Both the position numbers and the translations under genes were made by a program. The notes below the pieces were generated by a model that saw only the letters and a list, made by a program, of their open reading frames with translations, made no database searches and was not told where the DNA came from. From Thereva unica (lineage: Eukaryota; Arthropoda; Insecta; Diptera; Therevidae): DNA of 64,000 bases. Location of the stretch: positions 202,837,804-202,901,803 of the forward strand of contig OX465281.1 in NCBI GenBank assembly GCA_949987705.1. The letters run 5' to 3'. Position 1 is the stretch's first letter. Each line of letters starts with the position of its first letter. This document shows, piece by piece, positions 1 through 10,907 of the stretch.

Positions 1-1
1 T

Positions 2-3000
2 CAGTTGCGTACCCCCGTGTAATGTCGTACGATGTGTATTGTCGATGATGAGTTTGGATAGTGGACTATTATCTGGTAAGATAATGGGATGGCTCTCGGA
101 GAATGTTGTATTGGCATTCTGAATGCGCCCTCCTACTCTCAAAATACCTTGCTGATCGAGGAATGGGGTCAATCTGATGAGCTTACTTTTGCTGGATACT
201 GGGAGTTTGGATTGGATCGCTCGTCTCTCCTCTTCAAATTCCTGGGTTTGGACGTTTTTTATCCAGCACTTTAGGGCTGCTTGAATTTCTTCTGACGTAA
301 GGTAGCTAGTTTGGGTATGGCAGGACGTTGATTTTGACATCTTTAGCCATCGTCGACAATAGGCTGTGACTCGTAGTAATCTCGTCAATGAAGAGTATCT
401 ATTGACCAGGTCGTTGTTAGAGGAATCCACTTCGACATGCATATTGGTGATGGTTTTTCGTACTCCCACCGTGGTATCGTGGATTTCTTTCCGTTTGGGC
501 CAGTGTTCCCTTGTTTGTTGGAGCCAATGAGGCCCTGACCACCATAACTTGTGTAGTTTTAGTTCACTCGGTGATAGCCCTCTTGTGGCGCAGTCGGCAG
601 GGTTGTCCTCTGTTCTGACGTGATTCCAGCTGCTTTGGTCTAGCAGTTGATGTATTTGTGAGACTCTGTTCGCCACAAATGTTTCCCATGATGATGGGTG
701 TTTTCTTAGCCATGCGATGACAATTGTAGAGTCAGTCCAAGCATGTGTTGTTATCTGCTCGAATTTCATGTCATCCTTGACTTGTGCCCGTAGTTTGGCC
801 AATAAGTGCGCCCCGCATAACTCTAGCTTTGGCAGGGAGATAGTCTTGATAGGTGCCACTTTGCTTTTTGCCGCTATTAAGTGGCAATGGCTGTTGCTGT
901 CTTCGTCCTGCGTCCGGATGTATACGGCTGCTGCATATGCCTTTATGGAGGCGTCGCAAAGTCCATGGATTTCGATGTTCTGGATTTTGTTGTGTACTTG
1001 GATCCACCGCGGGATTTGAATGGTTTGGATGATTTGGAGTGTTTCTCGGAACCTCCGCCACTGATTGTCGATGTTGATTGGGACCGTTTCATCCCAGTCG
1101 AGTTTTGTTAGCCAAAGACTTTGTATTAAAATTTTGGCGTTAATAGTTACTGGTGTAAGCCAGCCGATGGGGTCGAACAGCTTCGCAATCTCGGACAGTA
1201 TTTTCCGTTTTGTATATGTCTCTGGTGCTGACTCCATGCTGACCTTGTAAGATAGTGTATCGCTGGAGGGATTCCATAATAAACCAAGAGCTTTGACTTC
1301 TTCTGCATTCACTGCGAGTGGAAATGAGACCTCTCGATTGGTTGCCGGAACTTCTTCCAAGATGGTGTTGTGATTCGCGGCCCATTTTCGGAGCTCTAGC
1401 CCTCCAGCTCGGAGAAGCTGAATTAATTGCCTTTGTTTCTGTCTTGCTTCTTCTATGTTATCTGCGCCAGTCATCAAATCGTCAACGTAGAAATCGTTGA
1501 GTACAGCGTTGAAGCCGATTTGGAACATTTCTGCTTCATCTTTCGCCAATTGGTGCATGGTTCGGATGGCAAGGAAAGGAGCGCTCTTTGTTCCGAACGT
1601 CACGGTCAAGAGTTTGTAGTCTCGTATAGGCTGATCTGGTGATTCCCTCCAAACAATCCGTTGGTAATCGGCATCGTCTGGATGAACTCGTATCTGCCGG
1701 TACATCTTCTCGATGTCGGCCATGTAAGCAATTCGATATTTTCTCCATCGCATGAGAATAGACATTAACGAGTCTTGTATTACTGGTCCATTCAGTAATA
1801 CGCTATTTAATGAATTTCCATTGGCAGTTGGACGAGATGCGTCGAACACTACTCTCAGTTTCGTGGTCGTGCTACTCGGTTTGATGACAGCATGGTGAGG
1901 TAAGTAACAGCATCGATATGTTGCTGTGTCGTTGGGCAACTGGTTTTGAAGTGCTGATTCTGGGGTGGTGGTAGGCACCATGTGTCCTAACGTCAAATAT
2001 TCCCGTATGCATTTGACGTAGTCTGCTTTCAAGTCAGGATCTCTTTGGAATCGTTTCTCCATCTGCATCAATGTTCGAACCGCGATGTGTCTTGATGCGC
2101 CAAGTTGTACTTTATCAGCTACAAATGGAAGCCGGACTTGGTAACGTCCGTTGATGCATCTAGTGACGTTGTTGTTGAAATGGTTTTCACAGCGGGTTTC
2201 TTCGGTTGTCCACTTGGATCTTGGTGGAAGCTCTTCCAGTTCCCAGAATCTCTTTGGCTCATCGTTAGGAGTCACCTGAGTGAAGAATGTTTCCATATGT
2301 GAGCTTGTTTGTGCAGCTGGAGTGGTCTTCCCAGAGATGATCCATCCAAACACCGTGTTTTGGCCAACTGGGGCTCCCTCGTTGCCCTTTCTTAGACCGG
2401 CCAAGATGATCATGGGGAATACATCTGCTCCCAAAAGGATGTCAATGTGACCCGGCTTGTAGAATGTTGGATCCGCTAATTCGAGACCATTTAAATGAGC
2501 CCAATCCTTACTGGAACATTCACTATTTGGTAATGGGTTAGTTATTTTGTTAATTACCAGTGCCTGGACCTGGATGTTCTTCAACTGTTGGTTTCGTGGT
2601 TTTAGCTGCAGCAAAGCCCATTTTGTGATCTTCCCGGCTGGCACGTTACCGATCACGGCTACTGCTGTTTGTACTGGCTCCTTTTTGAGGCGTAGATTTT
2701 GAACCACAGACTCACGTATGAATGAGGATTGAGATCCGGGATCGATGAGTACTCTGCAGACCTGCTCTCGTCCAGTTGGAGATATTACGGTGACCAGCGC
2801 CGTAGCCAATAGTACTTGTCGGCAGTCATAAGGTACTGCCTGAGCGAAGTATGTATGTGTTTGATTGGCTGGTGCCTCATTGTTTGGACTTGTGGGCGGT
2901 GAAACGCTGCTATTGGTTTGACTCGCTGACTGGATTCTGTGTAAGGTTGTATGGTGAGTCTTTCCGCATTGGAAACACCTACCTTTACTGGGACACTGTG

Positions 3001-3733
3001 ATGAGCGATGGCCTGCTCTCAGGCAATTGATGCATAGATCCTTTGATTTAACTGTTTTATATCTCTCATCGATGCTGAACTGCACACATTTGGGGCATTT
3101 CCCTATGGCATGTGCGCCTTTGCACAGGATGCATACGCTTTGATTTGCTACGTGGAAGGCTTGGGTTCTTCTTCTTGGGTGCTCCCTGGCTTTGCTCTCG
3201 TGATGTTCATGCTTGCTGTTTGATGGGTTGTTGACAGCTTCTAACGTCCTGAATCTCGTTTCGAGGAAAGTACGCAGATGTGGCCATGTCGGAATGGTTT
3301 GCCTTGACTTAGTACTCTGGGATTGCTCCCACTGCTCGTGAGTTTCGGTCGGTAGTTTCTGTACAAGCAAATGGATGAGAATAGGGTCCCAATTCTGTGT
3401 TGAGATTTTCAGATTCTCAATAGCTGTGAGACATTCGTGGGTCCTTCTCTTCAGCTCCTGGATGCATTGTGCTGATTCGCGACTTAACTTCGGTTGGCTT
3501 AGTAGAATGTCGAGCTGTGTCTTTAATAATGCTCGCTTATTGTCGTAAGTATCAACGAGTAGATTCCATGCAGGTGCATAGTTGGCATCGCTTACTAATG
3601 TATTGCTGAGTAGTCTCAATGCTTCCCCAGATAAATGAGCCTTTAGATATTGGAGTTTTTGAGCACCTGATAATGATGTTTTGTTGTGTATGAGGCTGGT
3701 GAACAAGTCCAAGAACGATGGCCATGATGCATA
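2..3733 (-). CDS. BEL/Pao retrotransposon Gag-Pol, partial at both ends
   Basis: One minus-strand frame (codons ending at 3733, 3730 and so on) appears open for 1244 codons; it has neither start nor stop inside the window. Order from the N-terminal side: Gag with the WPSFLDLF...H motif; three zinc knuckles (CILCKGAHAIGKC, CINCLRAGHRSSQC, CFQCGKTHH, about residues 199-262); an aspartic protease-like LIDPGSQSSFI (about 330); BEL-type reverse transcriptase with RVVFDAS (about 628) and catalytic YVDD (about 749, bases 1478-1489); an RNase H-like region; and the start of the integrase zinc-binding domain (THRTTLHGGTQL) at the window edge. Fused gag-pol and these motifs are typical of BEL/Pao. The frame was spot-checked at 3731, 1487 and 5 and is the same. 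Upstream Gag lies in the N gap. I saw no stop or frameshift, but this was read by eye. Confidence 0.93.
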
Positions 3734-3933
3734 NNNNNNNNNNNNNNNNNNNNNNNNNNNNNNNNNNNNNNNNNNNNNNNNNNNNNNNNNNNNNNNNNNN
3801 NNNNNNNNNNNNNNNNNNNNNNNNNNNNNNNNNNNNNNNNNNNNNNNNNNNNNNNNNNNNNNNNNNNNNNNNNNNNNNNNNNNNNNNNNNNNNNNNNNNN
3901 NNNNNNNNNNNNNNNNNNNNNNNNNNNNNNNNN
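3734..3933. other. Assembly gap (200 N)
   Basis: Exactly 200 N bases, a scaffolding placeholder rather than a measured distance. It hides the N-terminal part of the BEL/Pao Gag, and any LTR of that element between 3733 and the next gene. Confidence 0.99.
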
Positions 3934-4143
3934 CAACTCAACTGTCAGAAAACCGACACCCGTTAATTGAAGACCGTTAAAATTAAATACAGTATAGTGA
4001 AGTGCAGTTTTTTAAAAGTTCATTTTCATAAAAGAGAAATAAAAAGTGCTTAGTGTTGATTAAAGATTAAAAAGAAGGTGTTATTTATTTTTTAATTGTA
4101 GTCTATTTTGACTGTTTGTGTTTATATTTGTTTTTTGTGCAAA
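3934..4143 (+). promoter_or_regulatory. Presumed 5' flank of the Myb/SANT-like gene
   Basis: About 210 bases of AT-rich sequence between the gap and the first ATG of the five-exon gene. No convincing TATA box or known repeat was recognised; any promoter role is inferred from position only. Confidence 0.2.
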
Positions 4144-5446
4144 ATGGAAAGTATCCAAATTAAAAGCACTAGTTGGAAAATTTTGACGGTGGAGTGTTCT
4201 CCAAGCACCGCAAAAATATTAAAATTAGGTATGGCATGTAATGTGAGTAAGATTCAGCAAAATTATTAATTTGTGTATTTTAAGATCCACGGCTCTGTTC
4301 CGACTTATTATCCCGATCATTTCAAATGCAGTCAGGGGAACAATCGGTGGAGCTGGAAATGGACAATGCTCCGAATGAAGTGACCTATACCGAGGAAGAC
4401 TATGTTCCCCTGAACGAAATGATTGTTGATGACACAGGTGAAGTACTTCCAAATAACCCCAGCCTTAATAAAGCCGTTTGGCTTGAGAGTCAGTGCAAAT
4501 TACTTATCGCACTGTATAAGGAAATCCGTCCCAACCTTGGCAAGCAGGTGGATGTTAAAAATAAGAAAAAAATGTGGGGCACTATTGCAAAAAGAATGAG
4601 TGAAAAGGGCCACAATTTTACCGCTTTCCAAGTAGAAAGCAAATGGAAAAGTTTAGAGCGAGGCTTTAAGAAAAAAACCAGTCACAACAAGAAGTCGGGA
4701 AGAGAAAGGGCCAGCTGCAGTTTTGACAAGTAACTTTATAATTTCTTTCTTAATTGCTTTTATATAAATGTATTGTTGTTTTAGAGAACTAAGCGAAGTG
4801 ATGGTGAAGAGTCCATCAGTGATTCCGCCTTTCTGTTAAGTTCCCATAATGAAGGCAGACGAAACGAAGATATAGTAAAGGAATCTGGTATTGCCGCTGA
4901 AATAGGTAAAATGATTTAGGTTCATGTAAGAAAATAGTAAAACTTTAATTTGCTTCAAGGACATGGTCAACACGATATGGTGAATCTGTCCAGTGGGGAT
5001 TGTAGCAGTCGCTACTTGTATATACGTTTTCGTTGTAATAAGTTTTATTCAAGTATCCATTCAGTTTCTGTTCTAATAATTTTAAGTACAGTGTTTTTGG
5101 TTACGTCACAATTTGGATTCTCACTACTACTATGAAATACACTTGGGAATTTGGATTGTCATATCACGTATGTATACACTGTACACAGAATCAATTTTAA
5201 AAACATAGCCACACAAATATTGTGATATTAAAAATTATTTTGAATACTTGTAAGAGTATTAGTTAGGAGCTTATTCAAAAAGGAAGTCTCCTATAATAAG
5301 TTAATAAAAACCGTTATGTAATTATTTATTTAAAATATAAAAATTTTTAAACTATTAAATATAATAATAAATAAATATTAAATAAATATATTAAATAAAG
5401 GAATAACATAAAATAAAAATATGTGAAGTAATAGCTTTTATTGGCA

Positions 5447-5479
<33 letters not shown>

Positions 5480-5772
5480 ATATATTGCTAAGAAATGAGG
5501 GAAGACGGCAAAAATTAGTCCGACACCATTTCAGGGATGTTCCTTCACAGACAGACGAAGAAGTTATCATTGAAGAAAACACCACCGCATCTTCTTCAAA
5601 ACGTGTGGCTTCCGTTGCGAAGGAAGCAAGGCTGTGGAGGGAAGCAAGAGCCGCCGAAAAACTAAAGGAAAAAGAACAAAAACGCGAGCAACAGGAAGAA
5701 ACGCGTGCCTATAGAAAGGAGAAATTACGAATATATAAAGAAAAGGCACGTGAATCAAAAAGAAACAAATGA
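4144..5772 (+). CDS. Myb/SANT-like DNA-binding protein, five exons
   Basis: Re-derived gene model: exons 4144-4228, 4285-4729, 4787-4905, 4960-5017 and 5493-5772. All four introns are GT-AG, and the exons sum to 987 nt (328 residues plus stop) in one frame. The middle holds a Myb/SANT-like (trihelix/MSANTD type) domain: a Trp-anchored first helix (VWLESQCKLLIALYKE), a second Trp in KKMWGTIAKRM, and the third-helix pattern TAFQVESKWKSLERGFKK. An acidic stretch lies before it. The C-terminus is a charged coiled coil (EKLKEKEQKREQQEE). Such proteins bind DNA in the nucleus; many insect copies are accessory genes of Harbinger-type transposons, others are host genes. No transposon ends were found around it. 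Intron 4 contains a (TA)n tract. The start at 4144 gives a phase-compatible first exon; 4326 is the alternative. The last splice donor (TTGTATAT) is weak. Confidence 0.7.
5447..5474. repeat. (TA)n microsatellite in intron 4
   Basis: An uninterrupted AT dinucleotide run of about 28 bp, 18 bp upstream of the exon 5 acceptor of the Myb/SANT-like gene. Confidence 0.95.
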
Positions 5773-5836
5773 TATTTTGGCAGAATTCTTGCAATACTAT
5801 AAAAAAATTAATAACTGATTCTTTTTATATAATGTA

Positions 5837-6969
5837 CTAGCATAAACCCGCGTGCCTTGCAACGCCTTTAAATAAAAACTGTTTATTATGTGCAATGTTT
5901 TTCTTCAAAAAAAAACAAAACAAACAAAAAAGTCAGCTGTTATTATCACTAAAAAGGGTTTATTAAAGTGCATTTTTTTAATAAATATGGTAAACAAATT
6001 GCTGCGTATATCACCTTTGCTCAACAAATCTTCAAGTTTTGAAGCAGAGATTGGCAAGAGAAGTGACATTTTAGGGTTTGACGAACGTTCGTTAAGTTTG
6101 TTCGCCTATTTACGTGGGTGCAAGAAATTATGAAGCAATCACAAATGAATATTAAATAAAGTGAATTTTGAGTCATTCATTTCTTCGTGATTATAGGGAT
6201 GCACTGTCAAAATTTCAGCCCTTCAGCTTCAGAGGTTTGGGTTAATCCCATTTCATCCCCTTAGGGGACGAATGTCGAGTAATCGCCTCTTAGTGGATGT
6301 CCAAGTCATTATAGGGATGCATTGTCAAAATTTCAGCCCTATAGCTCCAGTAGTTTGGTAACCCCATTTCACCCCTTTAGGGGATGAATTTCGAAAAATC
6401 GCTTCTTAGTGAATGTCCACGTCATTATAGAGATGCACTGTCAAAATTTCAGCCGTTTAGCTCCAGCGGTTTGGGTTAACCCCATTTAACCCCCTTAGGG
6501 GATAAATTTCAAAAAATCGCTCCTAAGTGGATGTCCACGTTATTATAGTGATGCACGGTCAAAATTAAAGCCCTTCAGCTTCAGCGGTGTGGGTTAACCC
6601 CATTTCACCACCTTAGGGGATGAATCTCGAAAATCGCTTCTTAGTGGATGTCCACATCATTATAGGGATGCACTGTCAAAATTTCAGCCCTTTAGCTCTA
6701 GCGGTTTAGGTTGTGCGTTGTCTGTCAGTCAATTACTTTTTATACAATAGAAAAAAAAGTAAAGAAAAAGAATCCCCTTACAACTTATTGAACCCCATTT
6801 CACCCCCTTCAACCCTTTTTTTCTCTCCATAAAAAGTAGCCTATGTCCGTCTCCAAGGTCTAAACTATGTCTGTAGCAAATTTCATCAAAATCGGTCCAG
6901 TGGTTTAGGCGTGAAAGCGTAACAGACAGACAGACAGAGTTACTTTCGCATTTATAATATTAATAAGGA
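5837..6969 (-). mobile_element. Non-autonomous Helitron, copy 1
   Basis: On the minus strand the element starts TCCTTATTAATATTATAAA (at 6969) and ends ATGCTAG (at 5837), with host A before the TC and host T after the CTAG: the Helitron signature of 5' TC, 3' CTRR and A|T insertion. A GC-rich CACGCGGGTTT lies just inside the 3' end. The interior (about 6180-6700) holds roughly 118-bp degenerate tandem units containing ATTTCAGCCCT and CACCCCCTTAGGGGATGAAT. The 5' end carries a (CTGT)n stretch and ACCACTGGACCGATTTTGAT. It encodes no helicase, so it would need one in trans. The same family recurs in the opposite orientation at 49907-51360. Confidence 0.82.
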
Positions 6970-7252
6970 TTTTATAAGATTATTAAATTTTTAACATTAC
7001 TATTTTAATTATTATTTCTCTTAGCACTTAACTCCTCACATAATCTATCACGCAAAGCTCCGTCGCGTACTATTCCAACTTGATTGTTCTGGTCATCGGC
7101 GATATTTGACTTAGGCTCGCTCTCATTTATCTCGAAATTATCGTCACACAGGTTATGTAGAACGACGCGACGCATGCTCTTACAAAATGACAAAATTTTT
7201 CAATCCCTTTCAATTTGCAATAATATAATTGCCTAAATCTTTGCTTAAGCAG
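6970..7252. other. Unassigned spacer
   Basis: AT-rich sequence between the Helitron and the GCCGAA-type repeat. Short ORFs on the minus strand (7005-7321) show no recognisable domain. Confidence 0.5.
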
Positions 7253-8290
7253 TAGTGTCCGACCGACACACTGGCGAAATATACAAAAAAGATGGCCAAA
7301 ACTATTTCTCTTGAAAATCATAGCGTAATTGTTTTATAATAGTTAAAAATTTTAAATAAAACAACTCAGTTCAATTTTTCCATTGTTGTACGTTAAATTA
7401 CGAAGATTTTGCGGGGTCTCCGAGCCTCCTACGATTTTTTTTGGGGTCGTGGGAGGTAAAAGTATGAAATGCATAAGTGCATTTTACCTGTTGCCAGCAA
7501 AATGATGCAACTTTCATCTTCTCCTAGGACCACAATGCCGGAAAATCCGGATTTTTGTTATATTTTATAATTATAGTAATAGTTTTACGAAAATTATAAG
7601 GTATCTTGCAGCGTCCTACGATGGTTTTTGGGGCTCTGGGAGGTAAAAATGTTTTTTAATTTAAGCGAAAAGAGGACTCAGTTTATCGAAATTAGCACAT
7701 TTTAGCACTTGGACTTGCATTGATCTGAAAGCTAACAAATTAAACTTTACAAAAAAATAACAAAGACAGCGGAATTCAAGAGAATCATATATATTTACGT
7801 TAAATTATTACATTATAAATGTACGAAATATACATTCCTATACAATGTCGACAATATGAATGAAACCCCGAACGGAATCACGCAACAAGCTACAAAATGA
7901 AAATTCCTTACCTCCTGAAACAGGTTCCATGTCAAAAACCAATATTTATTATAAACAAATAAAAATATGAGCAAATAATATATCAACATAAATCTAAACT
8001 AAATTCAGCTCAGAGAAGTTTTCGAATTTCTTGGAAGTGTCATGGTGGTTTGCGCGCCATCTTCAGCGCGAAAAGTACTTACCAAGCAGCGCCATCTATC
8101 AATTTATTAGTTTACCTTATTTAAACCGTTTTGCAAACAAATTTTTTTATAGCCTTTTTGGCCAGCTTTTTTGCATATTTCGCCAGTGTGGCGAAGGTCA
8201 GTTTTAGGCCGAAGCCGAAGCCGAAGCCGATTGTTCGGCTCTTGCCATAATCTTCGCCCGAAGCCGAAGCCGAAGCCGAAGGTTCAATCA
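7253..8290. repeat. GCCGAA-rich element, interrupted by a MITE
   Basis: AGTGTCCGACCGA at 7253-7265 is the same terminus seen on the minus strand at 9345-9357. The body resumes after the MITE as GCGAAGGTCAG then (GCCGAA)n blocks at 8208-8230 and 8256-8282, ending near AATCACACT. Hexamer arrays near a short AGTGT/ACACT inverted terminus look like the subterminal repeats of a hAT-like or other DNA-transposon relic. The family is not identified. Confidence 0.5.
7267..8190. mobile_element. MITE with 33-bp terminal inverted repeats
   Basis: The left end (7267-7299, starting CACACTGGCGAAATAT) and the reverse complement of the right end (8158-8190) match over 33 bp with two mismatches. The roughly 924-bp interior has no meaningful ORF but carries a repeated block containing CCTACGAT...GGGAGGTAAAA at about 7428-7465 and 7616-7650. 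It sits inside a GCCGAA-type repeat. Flanks share CGA, too short to fix the target duplication length. Superfamily not assigned. Confidence 0.75.
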
Positions 8291-8432
8291 CACTCAGTTC
8301 TTAGTATGCCTACTGATTTAAAAGTAAACATAACAATGAATATTTAGCACTGTTATTTTGCTTTATAGTCATAGTGTTGATAATGTGGCGTGAGGCAAAT
8401 AACCTCACCCAGAAAAAAGAACTATTACGGAA

Positions 8433-8712
8433 CGAGCAACATTTGTGTCGTTCAATGTAGGAGTGATGTGGCTCCGTATTTTGAAGTATTGGAGGTTGAT
8501 TTTCTTTGGAGTCGCATTTTGTCATATCTTTCGATGTTGGAGTAGAGCGGCTCCAGAAGTGCACTATAAGTACAATTATAGTGCACTTCTGGAGTTGCTT
8601 TGGTTTTGTAGCGGGAAATGTGACGGAATGTGACTCAAAAGCGGGTCAACCTTTTGTGTTCTGGAGTGTGAGGTTGCATCGCTTTTGCAATGAACGACAC
8701 AATTGTTGCGAG
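8433..8712. mobile_element. Palindromic (foldback) MITE of about 280 bp
   Basis: The outer arms (8433-8456 and 8688-8711) are inverted copies of CGAGCAACATTTGTGTCGTT with small differences. The centre is a perfect 19-bp stem (8551-8569 with 8576-8594) around the loop GTACAA. Between them the arms are partly complementary. No coding potential. Confidence 0.65.
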
Positions 8713-9100
8713 AGGCCAAGACCGGATCCCGGTTTTGTAGTATAATTTTAAATTAATAAGTTCCGCCTTCCCAAAAATTGTTCATTTTTATGTGTTAAAA
8801 TAAAATATAAAAGTACTTTTTATCACATCAATCCATTATTTTTTATTTAGGTCTATTTTTTTAAGATACTAGTCAATAAAATATATAATAAATTCAAAAT
8901 CCATTAGATAAATAAAAATAAACAAATAAAATATATAATAAATTCAAGATTCAGTAGATAAATAAACAAATAAAATATATAATACATTCAAGACACATTA
9001 AGGTCCACAAATTTGATCAAGCAGGTAGTTATCTAAACCGGATAATACTTAATAATTAAAATCAAAGAGCCTAATGTTATACGCTAAAAATAAAAGTTTG
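8713..9100. repeat. AT-rich spacer with short tandem repeat
   Basis: About 8876-8997 contains three degenerate copies, 44-50 bp each, of a unit with AAATATATAATAAATTCAA followed by TAGATAAATAAA. The rest is AT-rich and featureless. Confidence 0.6.
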
Positions 9101-10326
9101 TCAACATTTTCGCCATGCAGAATTAGTGGGGAATTTGGATATCTCTCTCGTGGTGGGTAGAACGATACGTTTCAATTTCAAATTTTTATCACTCTTCCAA
9201 TTCCTTTCGTTTTTGGCCAGTGCAGTGCGTGGAAATAAAATCTTCGGCTTCGGCAAACCTTCGGCTTGTTTGGCCGAAGCCGAATGTACGGCCGAAGGTG
9301 TGTTTTGGCCGAAGTTGGCCGAAGCCGAAGCCAAAGCCGAACCTTCGGTCGGACACTTAAGCAGCCCAAATGAATGCTCGATCATCACTCTACCTGAGCT
9401 AAGTTTTCTATTAAAAAATTTTTGGTCAGCTGTTAAGTGTCCGTTATCCTTATTATGGTGTAATGACATAGTTTGAGCAGGCATAGGCAGAGTCTCCCAA
9501 AATATAATATTGTCCACAGAGTTCCGGAAGATTGAGATAAATGTCTGAGTTTTCAAATACTCGGTTATCGTGTGTTGACCCTGGAAACCCAACAAACATA
9601 TCGATAATTTTCTTTTTTTCGTTGCATATTGCTTGCAATTGAATGCTGACAACATTTTTTCTGTCCACGAAATAGTCCGATAAGCCCTTTGGAAGGTCAA
9701 CTTTTAGATGTGTCCCATCTATTGCACCTGTTTAAAGAGAAAATATAATATACAGAATATGTAGAACAATAATACATTTCACCTACCAATGACTCCACTT
9801 TATCCAGTTTTAGATTTTACAAATTCTGAAGTTATTCGTTTTTCTTCTTCTGTTGGCTATTGAATGTAAAGATTGGACAAACTGCTTATAAAATAGGTAA
9901 CTCTTGCAATAATTCGACTTGCGGTCCCAATAGATACATTAAACCGGTCAGCGATATCCCTGATCGAACAGGCTTCGTGCCCCGAAAACCAAAGAAATAA
10001 TGCTACATGCATTTTAGCATTAAAGACTTTCGTGTTATCGAGTTTTTTGAATTGCTCTCAAACTTGTTGCAAAGCAATTCGAAAACCTTTCGATTCACAC
10101 GAAAACGCATCAGAAATTCTACATCCGAATACTTGGGAATTACTTCTTCCAAGCAATTTTGAATGCAATTTCTTTTATTTCTAATCACGGATAAAATAAC
10201 GACATTATCATCATCACTGCCGCTGCTTTCACTGCTGTCAACCTCTGATGAGGATAAAAACGAAATATCTGAATCAGAGGAATCATCTAGCGCTTCCATC
10301 AATTGAATTAATAAATATTTTTCCAT
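9101..10326 (-). pseudogene. Broken PIF/Harbinger transposase
   Basis: Minus-strand reading gives an acidic Ser-rich N-terminus (10326 to about 10030), then after a frameshift the helix-turn-helix region (SIRDIADRFNVSIGTASRII), two in-frame stops, an intron (about 9785 to 9727, GT...AG) and the DDE region (AIDGTH, then GFPGSTHDNRVFENS and YYILGDSAYA). Another frameshift follows GDSAYACSNYVI, then HSFGLLK, where a GCCGAA-rich insert (9224-9357) interrupts the gene; a short KNLKLKR-like tail may follow. This order is that of DDE_Tnp_4 (Harbinger) transposases, nuclear enzymes that cut and paste the transposon. At least two frameshifts, two stops and an insertion make it inactive. The terminal repeats of this copy were not found. 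Confidence 0.85.
9224..9357 (-). repeat. Small GCCGAA-rich insertion inside the Harbinger relic
   Basis: Starts AGTGTCCGACCGAAGGTTCG on the minus strand at 9357, like the terminus at 7253, and is filled with CCGAAG/CTTCGG hexamers. It splits the Harbinger transposase frame after GLLK. The inner boundary is approximate and no clean target duplication was found. Confidence 0.55.
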
Positions 10327-10907
10327 TTTTTAATATAGAAACGTATTTATCAAGTTTAAATTTCTCTTAAAAAACTGACAGGTTGAACTTTTGACAACTC
10401 ACTTTGAGAATTCTTGCCTGAAAAGTGTTTCATGAGATTTCTTGCTCTGAATTGCGCTAACTTGCTTTATTTATTTTTGACAGCTGCTCTACTGTGAGCT
10501 TCCTTGAGCTGCTCTGCCTTTTTTCGGTCTCAATAAACACAGCTAATAATTACAAGGAAAGCTCATTAAGGTCCAGTGACGTTCACTCAGAATTTAGCTC
10601 ACAAGGGAAAGAAGCTTTCTCGTGACATCACTCAGGCATTTACTAATGTAAAAATAGTAAAAGCTTTTCAAGATTGAAACAGAGCTTTTCCTTAAGAGCC
10701 GAATATTTTGGATGTTGACAGTTTTGACATTTCACGTACCGTCACGTGGGTGAAATTTTGGTTTGTCTTCTAGATCTTTTATGGTAACATAGGTGTATAT
10801 AATAATAAATCCATACATGTAAAATATAGAATCTGTCTCAACCTAGCAGACTAACTGTGATCAGTCTAGTCTAGAAAGTGGACCCGTGCACATGTAACAA
10901 TAAAGAG
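10327..10907. other. Unassigned spacer
   Basis: No ORF or repeat recognised. The stretch near 10560-10690 has alternating GAAAGAAGCTTTC-like short palindromes that may be part of a lost transposon end. Confidence 0.4.

Noticed and set aside
771..1061. Minus ORFs at 771-1061, 1140-1385 and 1536-1748 and plus ORFs between 717 and 2302
   Set aside because: Shadows of the BEL/Pao gag-pol frame, which is in a different minus-strand frame and open throughout.
3552..3980. ORFs reading through the N gap (3552-3941, 3643-3936, 3681-3980) and the second gap (61513-61993)
   Set aside because: Runs of X come from assembly gaps; the frames on either side are not evidence of one protein.
8998..10575. ATTAAGGTCCA repeated on both sides of the first Harbinger relic, as a possible target duplication
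   Set aside because: An 11-bp match is expected by chance in a window of this size, and Harbinger makes 3-bp duplications; no terminal repeats lie next to it.
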